A stretch of DNA of 64,000 nt from Clostridiales bacterium UBA7285 (GTDB taxonomy: Bacteria > Bacillota > Clostridia > Peptostreptococcales > Anaerovoracaceae). Of this stretch, positions 23,576 through 32,519 are shown piece after piece. The first letter of the stretch is position 1. Every line of letters begins with the position of its first letter. Location of the stretch: assembly GCA_002472145.1 (NCBI GenBank), contig DKRJ01000008.1, positions 1-64,000 of the forward strand, given 5' to 3'. The position numbers were made by a program, and so were the translations under genes. The notes beneath the pieces were generated by a model. The model did not search any database. It had not been told where the DNA came from and was given only the letters and a program-made list of their open reading frames with translations.

Positions 23576-24565
23576 TCACTGCAGTATGACGTCGATGAGT
23601 CTGTCCTTTGTCAGGTTTTTAAAGTAATAGTCGACATCGGTCCCGGAGAGGGCATTTTCAAGCGCCGATCTCTCCGCTCTGCAGCCGAGCAGTTTTTGTT
23701 CGATGTCGGATATCTCGCCGGAGCCGAAGAAGTCTCCGCTGATCGAGATGCCGGAAATCAATCCCTTATTCACGTCCATAGAGATCTGAACTATGCCGCA
23801 GCCCTCGATCCTGCGCTCCTTTCTGATGCTGCAGGCCGGGGAACTTCCGTAGTTCCATTCCCACGTGCTGTATTTTTCGTCACAGAGTTTTTGGATCTTC
23901 GCGCGGTCCGAGTCGGAGAAACAGATACGGGAACTTTCGCTGTCAAGCCCCATGGAGCGCAGCAGGGCATCTTTGAAATCCGAGAGTTCCATATCGCGAG
24001 GAAGATGACCGCGGATGTTTGTCACGCGGCTTTTGACCGATTTCACGCCTTTGGATCTGATCTTATCCTGCGATACGTTCAATGCGCGGCCGACGACTTC
24101 CAGGTCGGAATCGAACATGAGAGTGCCGTGGTGCATAACGCGGCCTCGCTTGACGTACTGAGAATTACCGGAAAATTTAAGGCCGTCGATCGTCATGTCG
24201 TTACGTCCGCTTATCTCGGCTTTGACGCCGATGGATTCAAGCGCTCTGACTACCGGTACGCAGAACTTTTCCATGTTGATCGACACGTCGCTTCCGGCGT
24301 CGCATATGAGCGTGTAATTCAGGTTCCCGAGGTCGTGGTAGACGGCGCCTCCGCCGGAGAGCCTGCGCGCGACGCGGATCCCGTGCTCTTCGACAAAAGG
24401 CGCGTTGATCTCCTCGACGGTGTTTTGATATTTGCCCACGATGATGGCGTTGTCGTTCTGCCAGAGCATGAAATACTCCTCGCTTGACGGGAATACGTCG
24501 AAAACGTACTGTTCCGCCGCGAGATTAAAATACGGGTCTGTGCTGATTCCTTCGATATACTTCAT
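23576..24565 (-). CDS. lplA: Lipoate-protein ligase A
   Basis: 329 aa. It activates free lipoate with ATP and attaches it to lysines of E2/GcvH domains. Visible: RRLSGGGAVYHDLGNLNYT (~70-88), the catalytic Lys in GLKFSGNSQYVKRG and HHGTLMFD, and a C-terminal accessory domain. Its start overlaps the preceding ferredoxin-type membrane gene by ATGA. In Firmicutes a distinct lplA often belongs to the SirTM-macrodomain operon. This copy lies 20 kb from the macrodomain gene and has the general two-domain form, so it is probably the housekeeping enzyme. Confidence 0.9.
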   Translation of the reverse strand: MKYIEGISTDPYFNLAAEQYVFDVFPSSEEYFMLWQNDNAIIVGKYQNTVEEINAPFVEEHGIRVARRLSGGGAVYHDLGNLNYTLICDAGSDVSINMEKFCVPVVRALESIGVKAEISGRNDMTIDGLKFSGNSQYVKRGRVMHHGTLMFDSDLEVVGRALNVSQDKIRSKGVKSVKSRVTNIRGHLPRDMELSDFKDALLRSMGLDSESSRICFSDSDRAKIQKLCDEKYSTWEWNYGSSPACSIRKERRIEGCGIVQISMDVNKGLISGISISGDFFGSGEISDIEQKLLGCRAERSALENALSGTDVDYYFKNLTKDRLIDVILQ

Positions 24566-25539
24566 GCGTTCTCCTGCATTTCTTCTTTTCCTTCAGGCCC
24601 GGATGCTCCCGGGACAGGCTTGAATCCGGACCTGACAGCCGCCACCGGACAGATTTCGCGGCATTTTCCGCAGCGTATGCATTCTCCGCTGCCGATGCAG
24701 TGCGTGGCGCCTCCGGAAGATGTCGCGGCGCGCGCAGCGTCTGAAGACGTGATCTTAACGGCCATAGGGCAGACGGTCTCGCATCTGCCGCATCCGACGC
24801 ATTTTTCCATGTCAACGGTCATCCGGTAGAAGCTGAACCTGTTGAAAAGGGAATATAAAGCGCCGAGCGGGCAGAGGTATCTGCAGAAAGGCCTGCGGAT
24901 GAATATCGACATGACGACGATCACCGCGAGCACGCCCATCTTCCAGTTGAAAATCGCGCCGGCGAGAGTCCTCAGTTCCGGCTGCAGCATCATCTGAAAA
25001 ACGCCGCCCTCCAGCGTTCCGGCGGGGCAGAGATACTTGCAGAACCACGGCGGAAGGATGCCGTTTTCATCCGCTCCGAACGCAGGCAGAATGAATACGA
25101 GCAGCGCCAGCACGAAATATTTTATGTATCTGGCCGCGCGGTCGGCTTTTTCGAGCGTCACCGGCTTTTTATCAGGCGCCGGATGAGGGATCTTCGAAAG
25201 GAGATCCTGCAGGAAACCGAACGGACAAAGCAGTCCGCACGCGATCCTCCCGAAGATGATCCCGAAGAGCATCAGCGTTCCGAGAACATAGAACGGGAAT
25301 TTCCTGTGGTTCAGGACGGCCTGGAGTGAGCCGACAGGGCATGCGCCAAGCGCGCCGGGGCACGAATAGCAGTTGAGAACGGGCACGCATACAGCCTTCA
25401 GCGGTCCCGAGTAAAGTTTTTTACCCGTGAAGCCGGCAAAATATCCGTTGAACAAAACGGCAAAGGCAGTCTGTATCAAAACGCGCGTGGAGATCTTTCC
25501 GCGGCCGGATCTCAGCCGATCCCGATGCATTCCAGACAT
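24562..25539 (-). CDS. NapH/NosR-like membrane protein with two [4Fe-4S] clusters
   Basis: 325 aa from ATG 25539; a longer upstream frame overlaps the CXXC gene and is rejected. There are about five membrane helices with Cys-Pro motifs LNCYSCPGALGACP, CGLLCPFGFLQ, CKYLCPAGT and FCRYLCPLGAL. A C-terminal ferredoxin domain follows with CVGCGRCETVCP and CIRCGKCREICP. It should pass electrons across the membrane to an extracytoplasmic acceptor. The neighbours, an exported thioredoxin lipoprotein and a CXXC micro-protein, suggest that reduced thiols outside the membrane are the output. Confidence 0.8.
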   Translation of the reverse strand: MSGMHRDRLRSGRGKISTRVLIQTAFAVLFNGYFAGFTGKKLYSGPLKAVCVPVLNCYSCPGALGACPVGSLQAVLNHRKFPFYVLGTLMLFGIIFGRIACGLLCPFGFLQDLLSKIPHPAPDKKPVTLEKADRAARYIKYFVLALLVFILPAFGADENGILPPWFCKYLCPAGTLEGGVFQMMLQPELRTLAGAIFNWKMGVLAVIVVMSIFIRRPFCRYLCPLGALYSLFNRFSFYRMTVDMEKCVGCGRCETVCPMAVKITSSDAARAATSSGGATHCIGSGECIRCGKCREICPVAAVRSGFKPVPGASGPEGKEEMQENA

Positions 25540-25655
25540 ATCCTCACCGCCTTCTGGAGAACCGTGCCCGACTCGCCCCGCGCCAGACCGAACGCGATCA
25601 TGCAGACCGCAAGGACGAGGATGCATGTTCTCAGTATCTTTACTCGCTTATCCAA
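25512..25655 (-). CDS. CD1871A-type CXXC micro-protein
   Basis: A 47-aa protein starting at TTG 25655: MDKRVKILRTCILVLAVCMI at the N-terminus, and RICLECIGIG at the C-terminus. It has one membrane helix (~8-25) and a terminal C-L-E-C motif. I recognise it as the small CD1871A family known beside thioredoxin lipoproteins and ferredoxin membrane proteins in clostridia. Its start overlaps the TlpA-like stop (TTGGATAA), and its end overlaps the next gene by 28 bases. The C-terminal CXXC is well placed to relay thiol electrons at the membrane. Confidence 0.7.
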   Translation of the reverse strand: MDKRVKILRTCILVLAVCMIAFGLARGESGTVLQKAVRICLECIGIG

Positions 25656-26298
25656 TGTCGACAGGTTCCTTCCCTAAAGATTGAAGAGCGGAATTGATCA
25701 TATCGGCGTATGTCTCCGTCAGGTTCTCGGGTGAGCCGATAAGGGCGTCTCCGAGCAGGGTGCCGCTGCTGTCTGAAACGACCGTCGTCGGGATATACTG
25801 AATGCCGTTGATGATATCGGTCAGACCGCCTTCGGTCGAAATAAGGGCTGTGCCTTCAAATCCTGCTTCGGAGAGGATCCTTTCGGCGTCTTCAGCAGCG
25901 TCGGGGCCATCTATGCAGACAGTGATAAGCTGCACGTTATCAGGCAGTTCTTTTTCAAGTTCCGCCAGTTCCGGAAGTTCGCTCACACACGGCCCGCACC
26001 ACGTGGCCCAGAAGTTGATGACTGTAACGTCCTTTCCGGCGAGGTCATCCTGAGTGAATGTGCCGCCGTCTGTCGTCTTACCTGAAAATGACGTGAGACT
26101 GCCTGACCCTGATGCGCTTCCTTCTGACGAAGTATTCTGGTCAGTCTGCGCGCCGTCGCCTGAAGAAGACTGTTCCGTCTGCGTGTTTCCGCCGCCGGCG
26201 CTGTTTTCCTCACTTCCCCCGCAGCCCGTGGCAAAGAGCGAGAGGGCCAGAATGACCGCGAGCATAACCGCCGCCTTTTTTCTCGAAATTTTTTTCAT
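25648..26298 (-). CDS. TlpA/ResA-like thioredoxin lipoprotein
   Basis: 216 aa. A lipoprotein signal peptide with lipobox FATGC (Cys26) is followed by a Ser/Gly/Gln/Asp-rich linker (27-68) and a thioredoxin domain with INFWATWCGPCVSELPEL (~92-109) and the cis-Pro segment IQYIPTTVV (~166). The partner is presumably reduced by the CXXC/ferredoxin proteins encoded next, with which it is translationally coupled. Likely roles are maintaining protein thiols or supporting methionine-sulfoxide or peroxide reduction outside the cell. The exact acceptor is unknown. Confidence 0.85.
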   Translation of the reverse strand: MKKISRKKAAVMLAVILALSLFATGCGGSEENSAGGGNTQTEQSSSGDGAQTDQNTSSEGSASGSGSLTSFSGKTTDGGTFTQDDLAGKDVTVINFWATWCGPCVSELPELAELEKELPDNVQLITVCIDGPDAAEDAERILSEAGFEGTALISTEGGLTDIINGIQYIPTTVVSDSSGTLLGDALIGSPENLTETYADMINSALQSLGKEPVDIG

Positions 26299-26444
26299 GA
26301 AGTCTTTTTCCTTTCATCAATATGCCGTGAGGTTATTATATATCATAATGCGCCAAAATAAATAAAGGGTATAATAAAAGAGTAAGAATGGGCATGCCCC
26401 GGCCGGAGCTGTGCCTTTGCAGAGAACCGAAGGAGGGGTCTGAA

Positions 26445-26840
26445 ATGTCATCAGCAGTAAGGTATTATTCACGTTCCGGACACACGAAGGCAGCAGCGGA
26501 AGCGATAGCGGAAGGAGCCGGGACGACAGCGGTGTCTGTGGACGACGCCGGGGCGGCACTCACCGAAAAGGTCGATGTTTTGTTCGTGGGAGGAGCGCTA
26601 TACGCGTACGGGCTCGATAAACACCTGAAAGAGTATCTGAGCGGCATCGATCCCGTCATGGTCGGCAGAGCCGCGGTTTTTTCGACCGCGTGGCTTTCAA
26701 AGCACGCGCTTGATCTCATCGGGAACGCGCTGCGGGAAAAGGGGATAGAGGTCGCGGATGAGACTCTGTTCATCAGGAGCAGGCCGACAGAGGAAGACCT
26801 GAAGCGCGCCGAGGAATTCGGAAGAAAGATCAGTCAGTAG
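26445..26840 (+). CDS. Flavodoxin-domain protein
   Basis: 131 aa from ATG 26445 (AGGAGGGG upstream). The FMN phosphate loop YYSRSGHTKAAAEAIAEG is at 6-23, VDVLFVGGALYAYGLDKHL follows at ~43-61, and FSTAWLSKHALDLI after that. It is shorter than classical flavodoxins (~140-170) and resembles the small flavodoxin-like electron carriers or regulators common in clostridia. It stands alone; a terminator follows at 26850-26879. Confidence 0.78.
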   Translation: MSSAVRYYSRSGHTKAAAEAIAEGAGTTAVSVDDAGAALTEKVDVLFVGGALYAYGLDKHLKEYLSGIDPVMVGRAAVFSTAWLSKHALDLIGNALREKGIEVADETLFIRSRPTEEDLKRAEEFGRKISQ

Positions 26841-26849
26841 CCGCGAGGG

Positions 26850-26879
26850 CCGGGGGAAGCGCATTCGCCCCGGTTTTTT
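26850..26879 (+). terminator. Terminator of flavodoxin gene
   Basis: CCGGGG/CCCCGG stem around a 12-base loop followed by six T, starting 10 bases after the stop. Confidence 0.8.
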
Positions 26880-27281
26880 GATTTGCCCCGGATCCGGCCG
26901 GTGCGCCGCGTATCAGGGGGGCCTGACAGAATCCGCACTCTGTATGAAATTTTCCCGGAAAGTCAATATTCACTTGCATTATCCGGGACGAGGTCATATA
27001 CTGATAATAGTTTAGCACTAAATTATTTTAGACGATGCAATCCGGCGCATTTCAGCGCACTTAAACGCAATTCAGCCTTTCGCATCTGGTGCGGCATCAT
27101 CGGGGCAGCGCAGCTATGAACCTAACGCGCCAAGGGATCGTAGCATTTCAACAGGCGCTGCCTGCCGCGCCGTTAAGATATCTTTTCCGGACAGCGATTT
27201 CGATTTTACGTTTTCAGATAAAATTTTTCGTGCATTCTTTTGCGTTTAGGGCTATTCTATTAGCAAAAGGAGTTTTTGAGC
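26880..27281. other. Non-coding gap upstream of MarR gene
   Basis: About 400 bases without a supported gene; short open frames lack ribosome sites. The A+T-rich part around 27000-27035 (TTTAGCACTAAATTATTTTAG) is the likely promoter/operator area for the MarR regulator. Confidence 0.4.
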
Positions 27282-27746
27282 ATGAAAGATATATACTTAA
27301 AATTTCTCGAACAGTACTACAGGATATCGAACACGATAATCCGTTTCCAGAACATACCGCTGAGCTTCAACGGGTCGATCCCGCTCCGCCCGGCATCAAT
27401 TCATCTTATCGACGAGATCCAGAACCATCCAGACGCGAACATGACCGAAATCGCGCAGAACCTCGGCATTACCAAGGGCGCTGTCTCTCAGATGGTGAAA
27501 GAACTTGAGGGAAAAGGGCTCGTAAAGCGTCAGAGGTCGGACAGGGACGGCAGAGCCATGCACTTTAAACTTACTCGTGCCGGGAAAAAGGTATACGACG
27601 GCCATGCGGCGTTCTTCAACGATCTCTACGAGCGCGTGGAAGAAAAACTCGAATCGTACTCGGTCGATGAAGTCGCTCACTTCGAAGAGATCGTATCGAT
27701 AATAGAGGATATGTTCAGGCATTACAGGAAGACTAAGGGAATCTAG
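27282..27746 (+). CDS. MarR-family transcriptional regulator
   Basis: 154 aa from ATG 27282, which has AAAGGAG at a 9-base spacing. Winged HTH: MTEIAQNLGITKGAVSQMVK (~57-76), the conserved DRDGRAMHFKLTRAGK wing (~88-103), and N- and C-terminal dimer helices. It is monocistronic with a terminator at 27858-27882. The adjacent D-amino-acid gene group 220 bases downstream is a possible target. The ligand is unknown. Confidence 0.88.
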   Translation: MKDIYLKFLEQYYRISNTIIRFQNIPLSFNGSIPLRPASIHLIDEIQNHPDANMTEIAQNLGITKGAVSQMVKELEGKGLVKRQRSDRDGRAMHFKLTRAGKKVYDGHAAFFNDLYERVEEKLESYSVDEVAHFEEIVSIIEDMFRHYRKTKGI

Positions 27747-27857
27747 CCCGGTAGATCCCGCGGACTCGGCAGCCCGGTCGGGCCGTACGTGGAAGCAAGG
27801 ACTAATTCGGGAAAGATAGAGATAATATAACAAAACAAAACGAACGTGATGTATCAA

Positions 27858-27882
27858 GGCGAGGCAGTTGCCCCGCCTTTTT
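27858..27882 (+). terminator. Terminator of marR-like gene
   Basis: GGCGAGGCA/TGCCCCGCC stem with one mismatch and a 2-base gap, followed by TTTTTCTTC. Confidence 0.75.
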
Positions 27883-27966
27883 CTTCAGCCTGATCCGCCG
27901 CCACGGTGTATAATATGGGCAAAGAGATATTCCACCGTTTATTTTCCGGTCAGCAGGTCCACCGCA

Positions 27967-29334
27967 ATGCTTGATATTTTGATTCGCAACGGCGTTTATC
28001 CGGATTTCGCCTCCGGAGAGATGAGAAAGATGAACATCGGCGTCGAAAACGGAAAGATCGCCTATGTAGGCGATATTTCCCCGGATTCCAAACTCGTAAT
28101 AGACGCTTCGTGGAAAGTCGTCTCGCCCGGCTTCATCGACATCCACATGCACGAGGAAAACTTCGGAACAGAAGGGAAAAAGTACGTCATAGCGCAGATG
28201 ATGCTCGAGATGGGAGTCACCACGGCCGTCGGCGGCAACTGCGGACTGCAGCGCCAGAGCATCAGGGAATTCCGGAAGACGATCGACGAACTCGGCGGCA
28301 GCCCGGTAAACTACGTGATGCTCGCCGGATACAACTACTGCAGGACGAGCGCGGGCGTCGGCCACCACGAGATCCCGACGCCAGAGCAGTTCCGGCAGAT
28401 CTACGCCGAACTCGAAGGTGAACTTGCGGAAGACGCTTTCGGCATTTCTTTCGGCATAGAGTACGACCCTGCGATGGACATGGACGAGATGGTAAAGGCG
28501 GTCTCGCTTTCGAAAGAGCGCGATCACATCGTATCCGTGCACGCCCGCGACGACGGCCCGAACGGCACTAAATCGGTAAAGGAAGTCATCGAACTCGGTT
28601 CCCGCATAGATCAGAAGATCCAGATCTCGCATCTGAGCAGCTGCAGCGCCATGGGATGCATGGACGATTCGCTGGAAGCCATCGACGAAGCGAAAAAGAA
28701 CGGCATGAGGCTCGACTTTGACACGTATCCGTACGACGCGTTCTCCACGACTATGGGCTCGACCGTTTTTGAGGACGGATGCTTTGACAACTGGAAAGGC
28801 AAGACGTACAACGACATTCTGATCACCGGCGAGCAATATAAGGGGATGCGCTGCACTAAAGAGATATTCGAAGATGTGCGCGCGAATTACCCTTCGATGT
28901 ACGCCGTAGCCTTCATGATGAACGAAAACGAGATAGCCGAAGCGATATGCGATAAAAACGGCATGATCGCCAGCGACGCCATAGTCCAGAACGGCAACGG
29001 ACATCCGCGGGCCGCCGGGACTTTCCCGAGGGTCCTCGGAAAAAACGTGCGCGAGGAGAAGAAACTCCCGCTCATCACGGCGCTTGAGAAGATGACTCTC
29101 CGCCCGGCCGAACGGCTCGGACTGGAGAAAAAGGGCAGGATAGAGGTCGGCGCGGACGCCGATATCACAGTGTTCGACCCCGAAACTATAATCGACAAAG
29201 CCGATTTCATCACGTTGCGCAGGCCGGAAGGCATCTGCTGGGTCCTCGTCGGCGGAAGGATCGCGATCGCGGATGATGAGACCGTGAACGACAGGCTCGG
29301 AAGATACATCCCGTTCAGCGAAAGATGCGGATAA
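27967..29334 (+). CDS. N-acyl-D-amino-acid deacylase-type amidohydrolase
   Basis: 455 aa from ATG 27967. Metal-dependent amidohydrolase: GFIDIHMHEEN (binuclear His pair, ~58-68), VTTAVGGNCGLQ with the bridging Cys typical of D-aminoacylases (~90), VHARDDG, KIQISHLSS (~225) and the C-terminal beta-sandwich GRIEVGADADITVFDP. It should release free D-amino acids from N-acyl forms. It is followed with no gap by EFR1 and D-serine dehydratase genes, which fits a pathway for using D-amino acids from peptidoglycan or host material. Confidence 0.85.
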   Translation: MLDILIRNGVYPDFASGEMRKMNIGVENGKIAYVGDISPDSKLVIDASWKVVSPGFIDIHMHEENFGTEGKKYVIAQMMLEMGVTTAVGGNCGLQRQSIREFRKTIDELGGSPVNYVMLAGYNYCRTSAGVGHHEIPTPEQFRQIYAELEGELAEDAFGISFGIEYDPAMDMDEMVKAVSLSKERDHIVSVHARDDGPNGTKSVKEVIELGSRIDQKIQISHLSSCSAMGCMDDSLEAIDEAKKNGMRLDFDTYPYDAFSTTMGSTVFEDGCFDNWKGKTYNDILITGEQYKGMRCTKEIFEDVRANYPSMYAVAFMMNENEIAEAICDKNGMIASDAIVQNGNGHPRAAGTFPRVLGKNVREEKKLPLITALEKMTLRPAERLGLEKKGRIEVGADADITVFDPETIIDKADFITLRRPEGICWVLVGGRIAIADDETVNDRLGRYIPFSERCG

Positions 29335-29335
29335 T

Positions 29336-30208
29336 ATGAGCGTAAGAGTGTTGAGGATCTGTGCCGTATACTTCAGCCCCGCAGGCGAAACGGGGAAGGT
29401 CTGCACTGAGTCAGCCGGGTATCTTGCGTCGGAACTCGAAAAGTGCTGCGGCAGCCGCGTCAAAATCGAATACGACGATTTCACACTTCCAAAGGATCGG
29501 AGCGTCGTACGCTGCTATAACGAAGACGACCTCGTGGTTTTCGGCGTGCCCACGTATGCCGGACGCGTGCCGAACAAGATCCTTCCGTTCATCCCGGAAC
29601 TTTTCCGCGGGAGCGGGACACCCGCTGTCCCGATCGTCACGTTCGGGAACAGGGATTACGACAGTTCACTCGCCGAGCTGCGCGACACACTCGCCGCGTG
29701 CGGTTTCGTTCCGATCGCGGGAGCCGCTGTATCGTGCAGACACGCGTTCGCGGAGATCGGTACGGGACGCCCGGACGACAGAGATATCGCGATCCTGAGA
29801 AAATTTGCTTCTGACGCCGCGGAGATGCTCTGCGACGCATCTTTCGTGCCCGGAGAAGAGAAGCTTCATCTCGACGGACACGACGACGTAAAGCCGTATT
29901 ACGTACCGATGAAAGCGGATGGAACGCCCGCGAAGTTCCTGAAGGCAAAACCCGTGACGGACGCCTCGCTGTGCGACGGCTGCGGGATCTGTTCCGAAGT
30001 CTGCCCCATGGGCTCAGTATCCGCCGATGACCCGGCCGTCGTCGACGGCATCTGCATCAAATGCCAGGCCTGTGTTTTGAAATGCCCGAAAAAGGCGAAA
30101 TATTTCGACGATCCGGATTTTCTCTCGCACCGGGAGTATCTGGAGCGGCACTGCACGAGGCGCGCGGAGACCGAGACTTTCATCGCGTGCCATGAAAGGG
30201 AAAACTGA
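29336..30208 (+). CDS. EFR1-type flavodoxin-ferredoxin fusion
   Basis: 290 aa. An N-terminal flavodoxin domain has the FMN loop YFSPAGETGKVC (~12-23), VVFGVPTYAGRVPNK (~67) and VPIVTFGNRDYD. A C-terminal two-cluster ferredoxin has CDGCGICSEVCPMGSV (~215) and CIKCQACVLKCPKKAKYF (~240). This EFR1 layout is a soluble electron carrier. It starts 2 bases after the amidohydrolase, inside the same operon as D-serine dehydratase, so it may supply electrons to a step not visible here. Confidence 0.88.
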   Translation: MSVRVLRICAVYFSPAGETGKVCTESAGYLASELEKCCGSRVKIEYDDFTLPKDRSVVRCYNEDDLVVFGVPTYAGRVPNKILPFIPELFRGSGTPAVPIVTFGNRDYDSSLAELRDTLAACGFVPIAGAAVSCRHAFAEIGTGRPDDRDIAILRKFASDAAEMLCDASFVPGEEKLHLDGHDDVKPYYVPMKADGTPAKFLKAKPVTDASLCDGCGICSEVCPMGSVSADDPAVVDGICIKCQACVLKCPKKAKYFDDPDFLSHREYLERHCTRRAETETFIACHEREN

Positions 30209-30209
30209 A

Positions 30210-31562
30210 ATGCCGATAAACAAAGAAGTCATGAACAAAAAAATCGTGCGCGACATGGCGGAATACAGGGAAGTATTCTGGCTGAATCCTGACGTTCGGG
30301 CGTCGTGTCCGGACGACCTTCCGTACGGTATGAGCGATATAGAGGACGCAGAGGAAAGGCTCAGACGCTTTGCCCCGTATATATCAAAACAATTCCCGGA
30401 GACGAAACCTCAGGGCGGTCTGATCGAATCTCCGCTGCGCGAGATCCCGAAGATGAAAGAGGTCCTGGAAAGATCGGGTGACCAGGGGAGAATAGACGGC
30501 AGGCTTTTCCTGAAATGCGACAGCCATCTGGCCATATCCGGCTCAGTAAAAGCCCGCGGCGGCATCTACGAGGTGCTGAAATTCGCCGAGGATACGGCGA
30601 TCAAAAACGGCATGCTGACCGAGACCGACGACTATTCGATCCTCGCGGAAGACAGGTTCAAAGAACTCTTCGGCAGATACAGCGTTTCCGTCGGCTCCAC
30701 GGGAAACCTCGGATTGAGCATCGGCATCATGAGCGCCGCGCTGGGGTTCCGCCCGACGGTACATATGTCAGCAGACGCGAGACAGTGGAAAAAGGATATG
30801 CTGAGGGCTAAAGGCGCGGAGGTAGTGGAATATCAGGACGATTATCAGCGCGCAGTGGCCGAAGGCAGGAAACTGGCCGAATCAGACCCTATGTGCCATT
30901 TCGTCGACGACGAAAACTCTGCCGACCTCTTCCTCGGATACTCGGTCGCGGCACGCAGGATCCGCAGCCAGTTCGATGAGAACGGAGTCACTGTCGATGA
31001 CGACCATCCTCTCTTCGTCTACGTGCCGTGCGGAGTCGGGGGCGCGCCGGGCGGGATCATGTTCGGATTCCGCGAAGTCTTCGGAAAGAACGCGCACGTC
31101 TTCTTTGCCGAGCCGACCCACGCGCCTTGCATGACTCTCGGGCTCGCGACGGGACTCGGGCACGACATTTCCGTCAGGGATATCGGACTCGACGGAAGGA
31201 CAGAGGCCGACGGCCTTGCGGTGGGACGTCCTTCGGCTCTCGTGAGCGGGATCGCCTCCGAACTCGTCGACGGCTGCTTCACGGTGCAGGGCGAGCCTTT
31301 GTTCGGGTACCTCGCGGAGCTCGCCGACAGCGAGGGGATATTCGTCGAACCTTCGGCATGCGCCGGGTTCCCGGGGCCCGCTTTGATTTCGTCGGCAAAA
31401 GAATACCTGCGGGCAAACGGCCTTTCGGACAAAATGAAAAACGCCGCTCACGTCGTCTGGGCGACCGGCGGCGGTATGGTGCCTGAAAAAGAGATGAGGG
31501 CATATTACGAGAGGGGAAGGCGCGTCTCCGATCAGGCGGTCACTGCTCCAGGATCCATTTGA
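30210..31562 (+). CDS. dsdA: D-serine dehydratase
   Basis: 450 aa from ATG 30210. This PLP enzyme deaminates D-serine to pyruvate and ammonia. Motifs: HLAISGSVKARGGIYEVL with the Schiff-base Lys (~115-120), GSTGNLGLSIGIM phosphate loop (~170), CGVGGAPGGIMFG (~280) and TGGGMVPEKEM near the end. It overlaps the EFR1 gene's end closely and is the last gene of the D-amino-acid operon. Its 3' end overlaps the convergent esterase gene by 23 bases. Confidence 0.92.
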   Translation: MPINKEVMNKKIVRDMAEYREVFWLNPDVRASCPDDLPYGMSDIEDAEERLRRFAPYISKQFPETKPQGGLIESPLREIPKMKEVLERSGDQGRIDGRLFLKCDSHLAISGSVKARGGIYEVLKFAEDTAIKNGMLTETDDYSILAEDRFKELFGRYSVSVGSTGNLGLSIGIMSAALGFRPTVHMSADARQWKKDMLRAKGAEVVEYQDDYQRAVAEGRKLAESDPMCHFVDDENSADLFLGYSVAARRIRSQFDENGVTVDDDHPLFVYVPCGVGGAPGGIMFGFREVFGKNAHVFFAEPTHAPCMTLGLATGLGHDISVRDIGLDGRTEADGLAVGRPSALVSGIASELVDGCFTVQGEPLFGYLAELADSEGIFVEPSACAGFPGPALISSAKEYLRANGLSDKMKNAAHVVWATGGGMVPEKEMRAYYERGRRVSDQAVTAPGSI

Positions 31563-32220
31563 TCCCCATAGCGGTGCGCAGATCGCTGTCCCTGAAATGG
31601 TTCCCCGGGTTAGAGACGTACGTCGTATCAACGCCGCGTGACGCGAAAAGTTTTTCCGTCTCGATCGTGCGCTCTTCGACCGTCCTCATCAGAGGGTGGC
31701 GCGTGCGGCTTTCTTTATCGCCTAAAGAGAAATATACATACTCCGGCTTTCCCGCGAACTCATGCGATCGCGCATATTCGAGAAAATCGGGATACCAGAG
31801 GGAACCGGACGCGCTCACCGCGCGTGAGAAGACATCGGTCTTATACAGCGTGTAGACTGCGAAAAGCCCGGAGAGTGAATATCCGGCGACCGCGCGGAAA
31901 CGCGGCTTTGCCGGTATTTTTTGTTCGACAGCGGGCACGATGGTGTCTGTGAGCACGGATAAGTAGTCGTCCGCGCCGCCCGTATATTCCGGCTCATCCT
32001 TGAAGAGAGGCGGCATCGGCCACGGCGACATCTCCACGTTCCAGTAGACTCCACTTACGGCGGCCAGAGTGCAGTCCGGCGCTCCCGACTTCTTCATCGC
32101 TTCGAAGACAGCCTCGCCTTCTCCCTCGAATGTGTTCAGATATATGACGGGGCTTCCCGGCGCGCCGGTAAAAATCTCAATTGTTTTTCCTCCCGCGCTG
32201 ATCTGAGTTTTCTCGCTCAT
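31540..32220 (-). CDS. Alpha/beta-hydrolase, esterase D/Fes-like
   Basis: 226 aa from ATG 32220, which has GGAGG at a 7-base spacing (upstream ATG 32226 is too close). Family of siderophore/acyl esterases: VIYLNTFEGEGEAVF, nucleophile elbow AGYSLSGLFAVY (Ser ~131), SGSLWYPDFLEY, YFSLGDKE and the catalytic His in NPGNHFRD. No signal peptide, so it acts in the cytosol. The true ester substrate cannot be told; a ferric-siderophore esterase is one option, but no siderophore uptake genes are near. Confidence 0.8.
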   Translation of the reverse strand: MSEKTQISAGGKTIEIFTGAPGSPVIYLNTFEGEGEAVFEAMKKSGAPDCTLAAVSGVYWNVEMSPWPMPPLFKDEPEYTGGADDYLSVLTDTIVPAVEQKIPAKPRFRAVAGYSLSGLFAVYTLYKTDVFSRAVSASGSLWYPDFLEYARSHEFAGKPEYVYFSLGDKESRTRHPLMRTVEERTIETEKLFASRGVDTTYVSNPGNHFRDSDLRTAMGIKWILEQ

Positions 32221-32519
32221 TTCCATGCCTCCGGATGCTTCAAACGTTCTTCTTTCCCGAACCAGGGTCATCGAACAGCCGATCTGTATCAGCCGTATAC
32301 TTTATTCGTTCCCCGCGATATCGGTTTTTACACGCTCGATCTCGCCGTTTTTCGCAACCCTTGAACGATCCGATCTAAAAATATTTAAAAGCACGCCCGC
32401 ACGCCTGCGGGAAGGCGGGATTAGTATGATATAATATTTACAATCGTAGCTTTTCTCAGACGGTGCTTTATCTACCGCACTTCGCATGATCCGCGGAAGC
32501 CCGCGGAAGGAGGAGAAAA

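Noticed and set aside
23576..24565. LplA belonging to the SirTM-macrodomain system
   Set aside because: It lies 19 kb away, in a different operon, and has the two-domain form of the general lipoate ligase.
25540..25626. Longer N-terminus for the ferredoxin membrane protein (start at 25626)
   Set aside because: It would overlap the whole CXXC micro-protein in another frame and give an Arg/Gly-rich head unlike the family; ATG 25539 fits better.
27802..29484. 560-codon open frame on the minus strand opposite the D-aminoacylase gene
   Set aside because: It mirrors the codon periodicity of the real gene, has no family motif or ribosome site, and the plus-strand amidohydrolase motifs are unambiguous.
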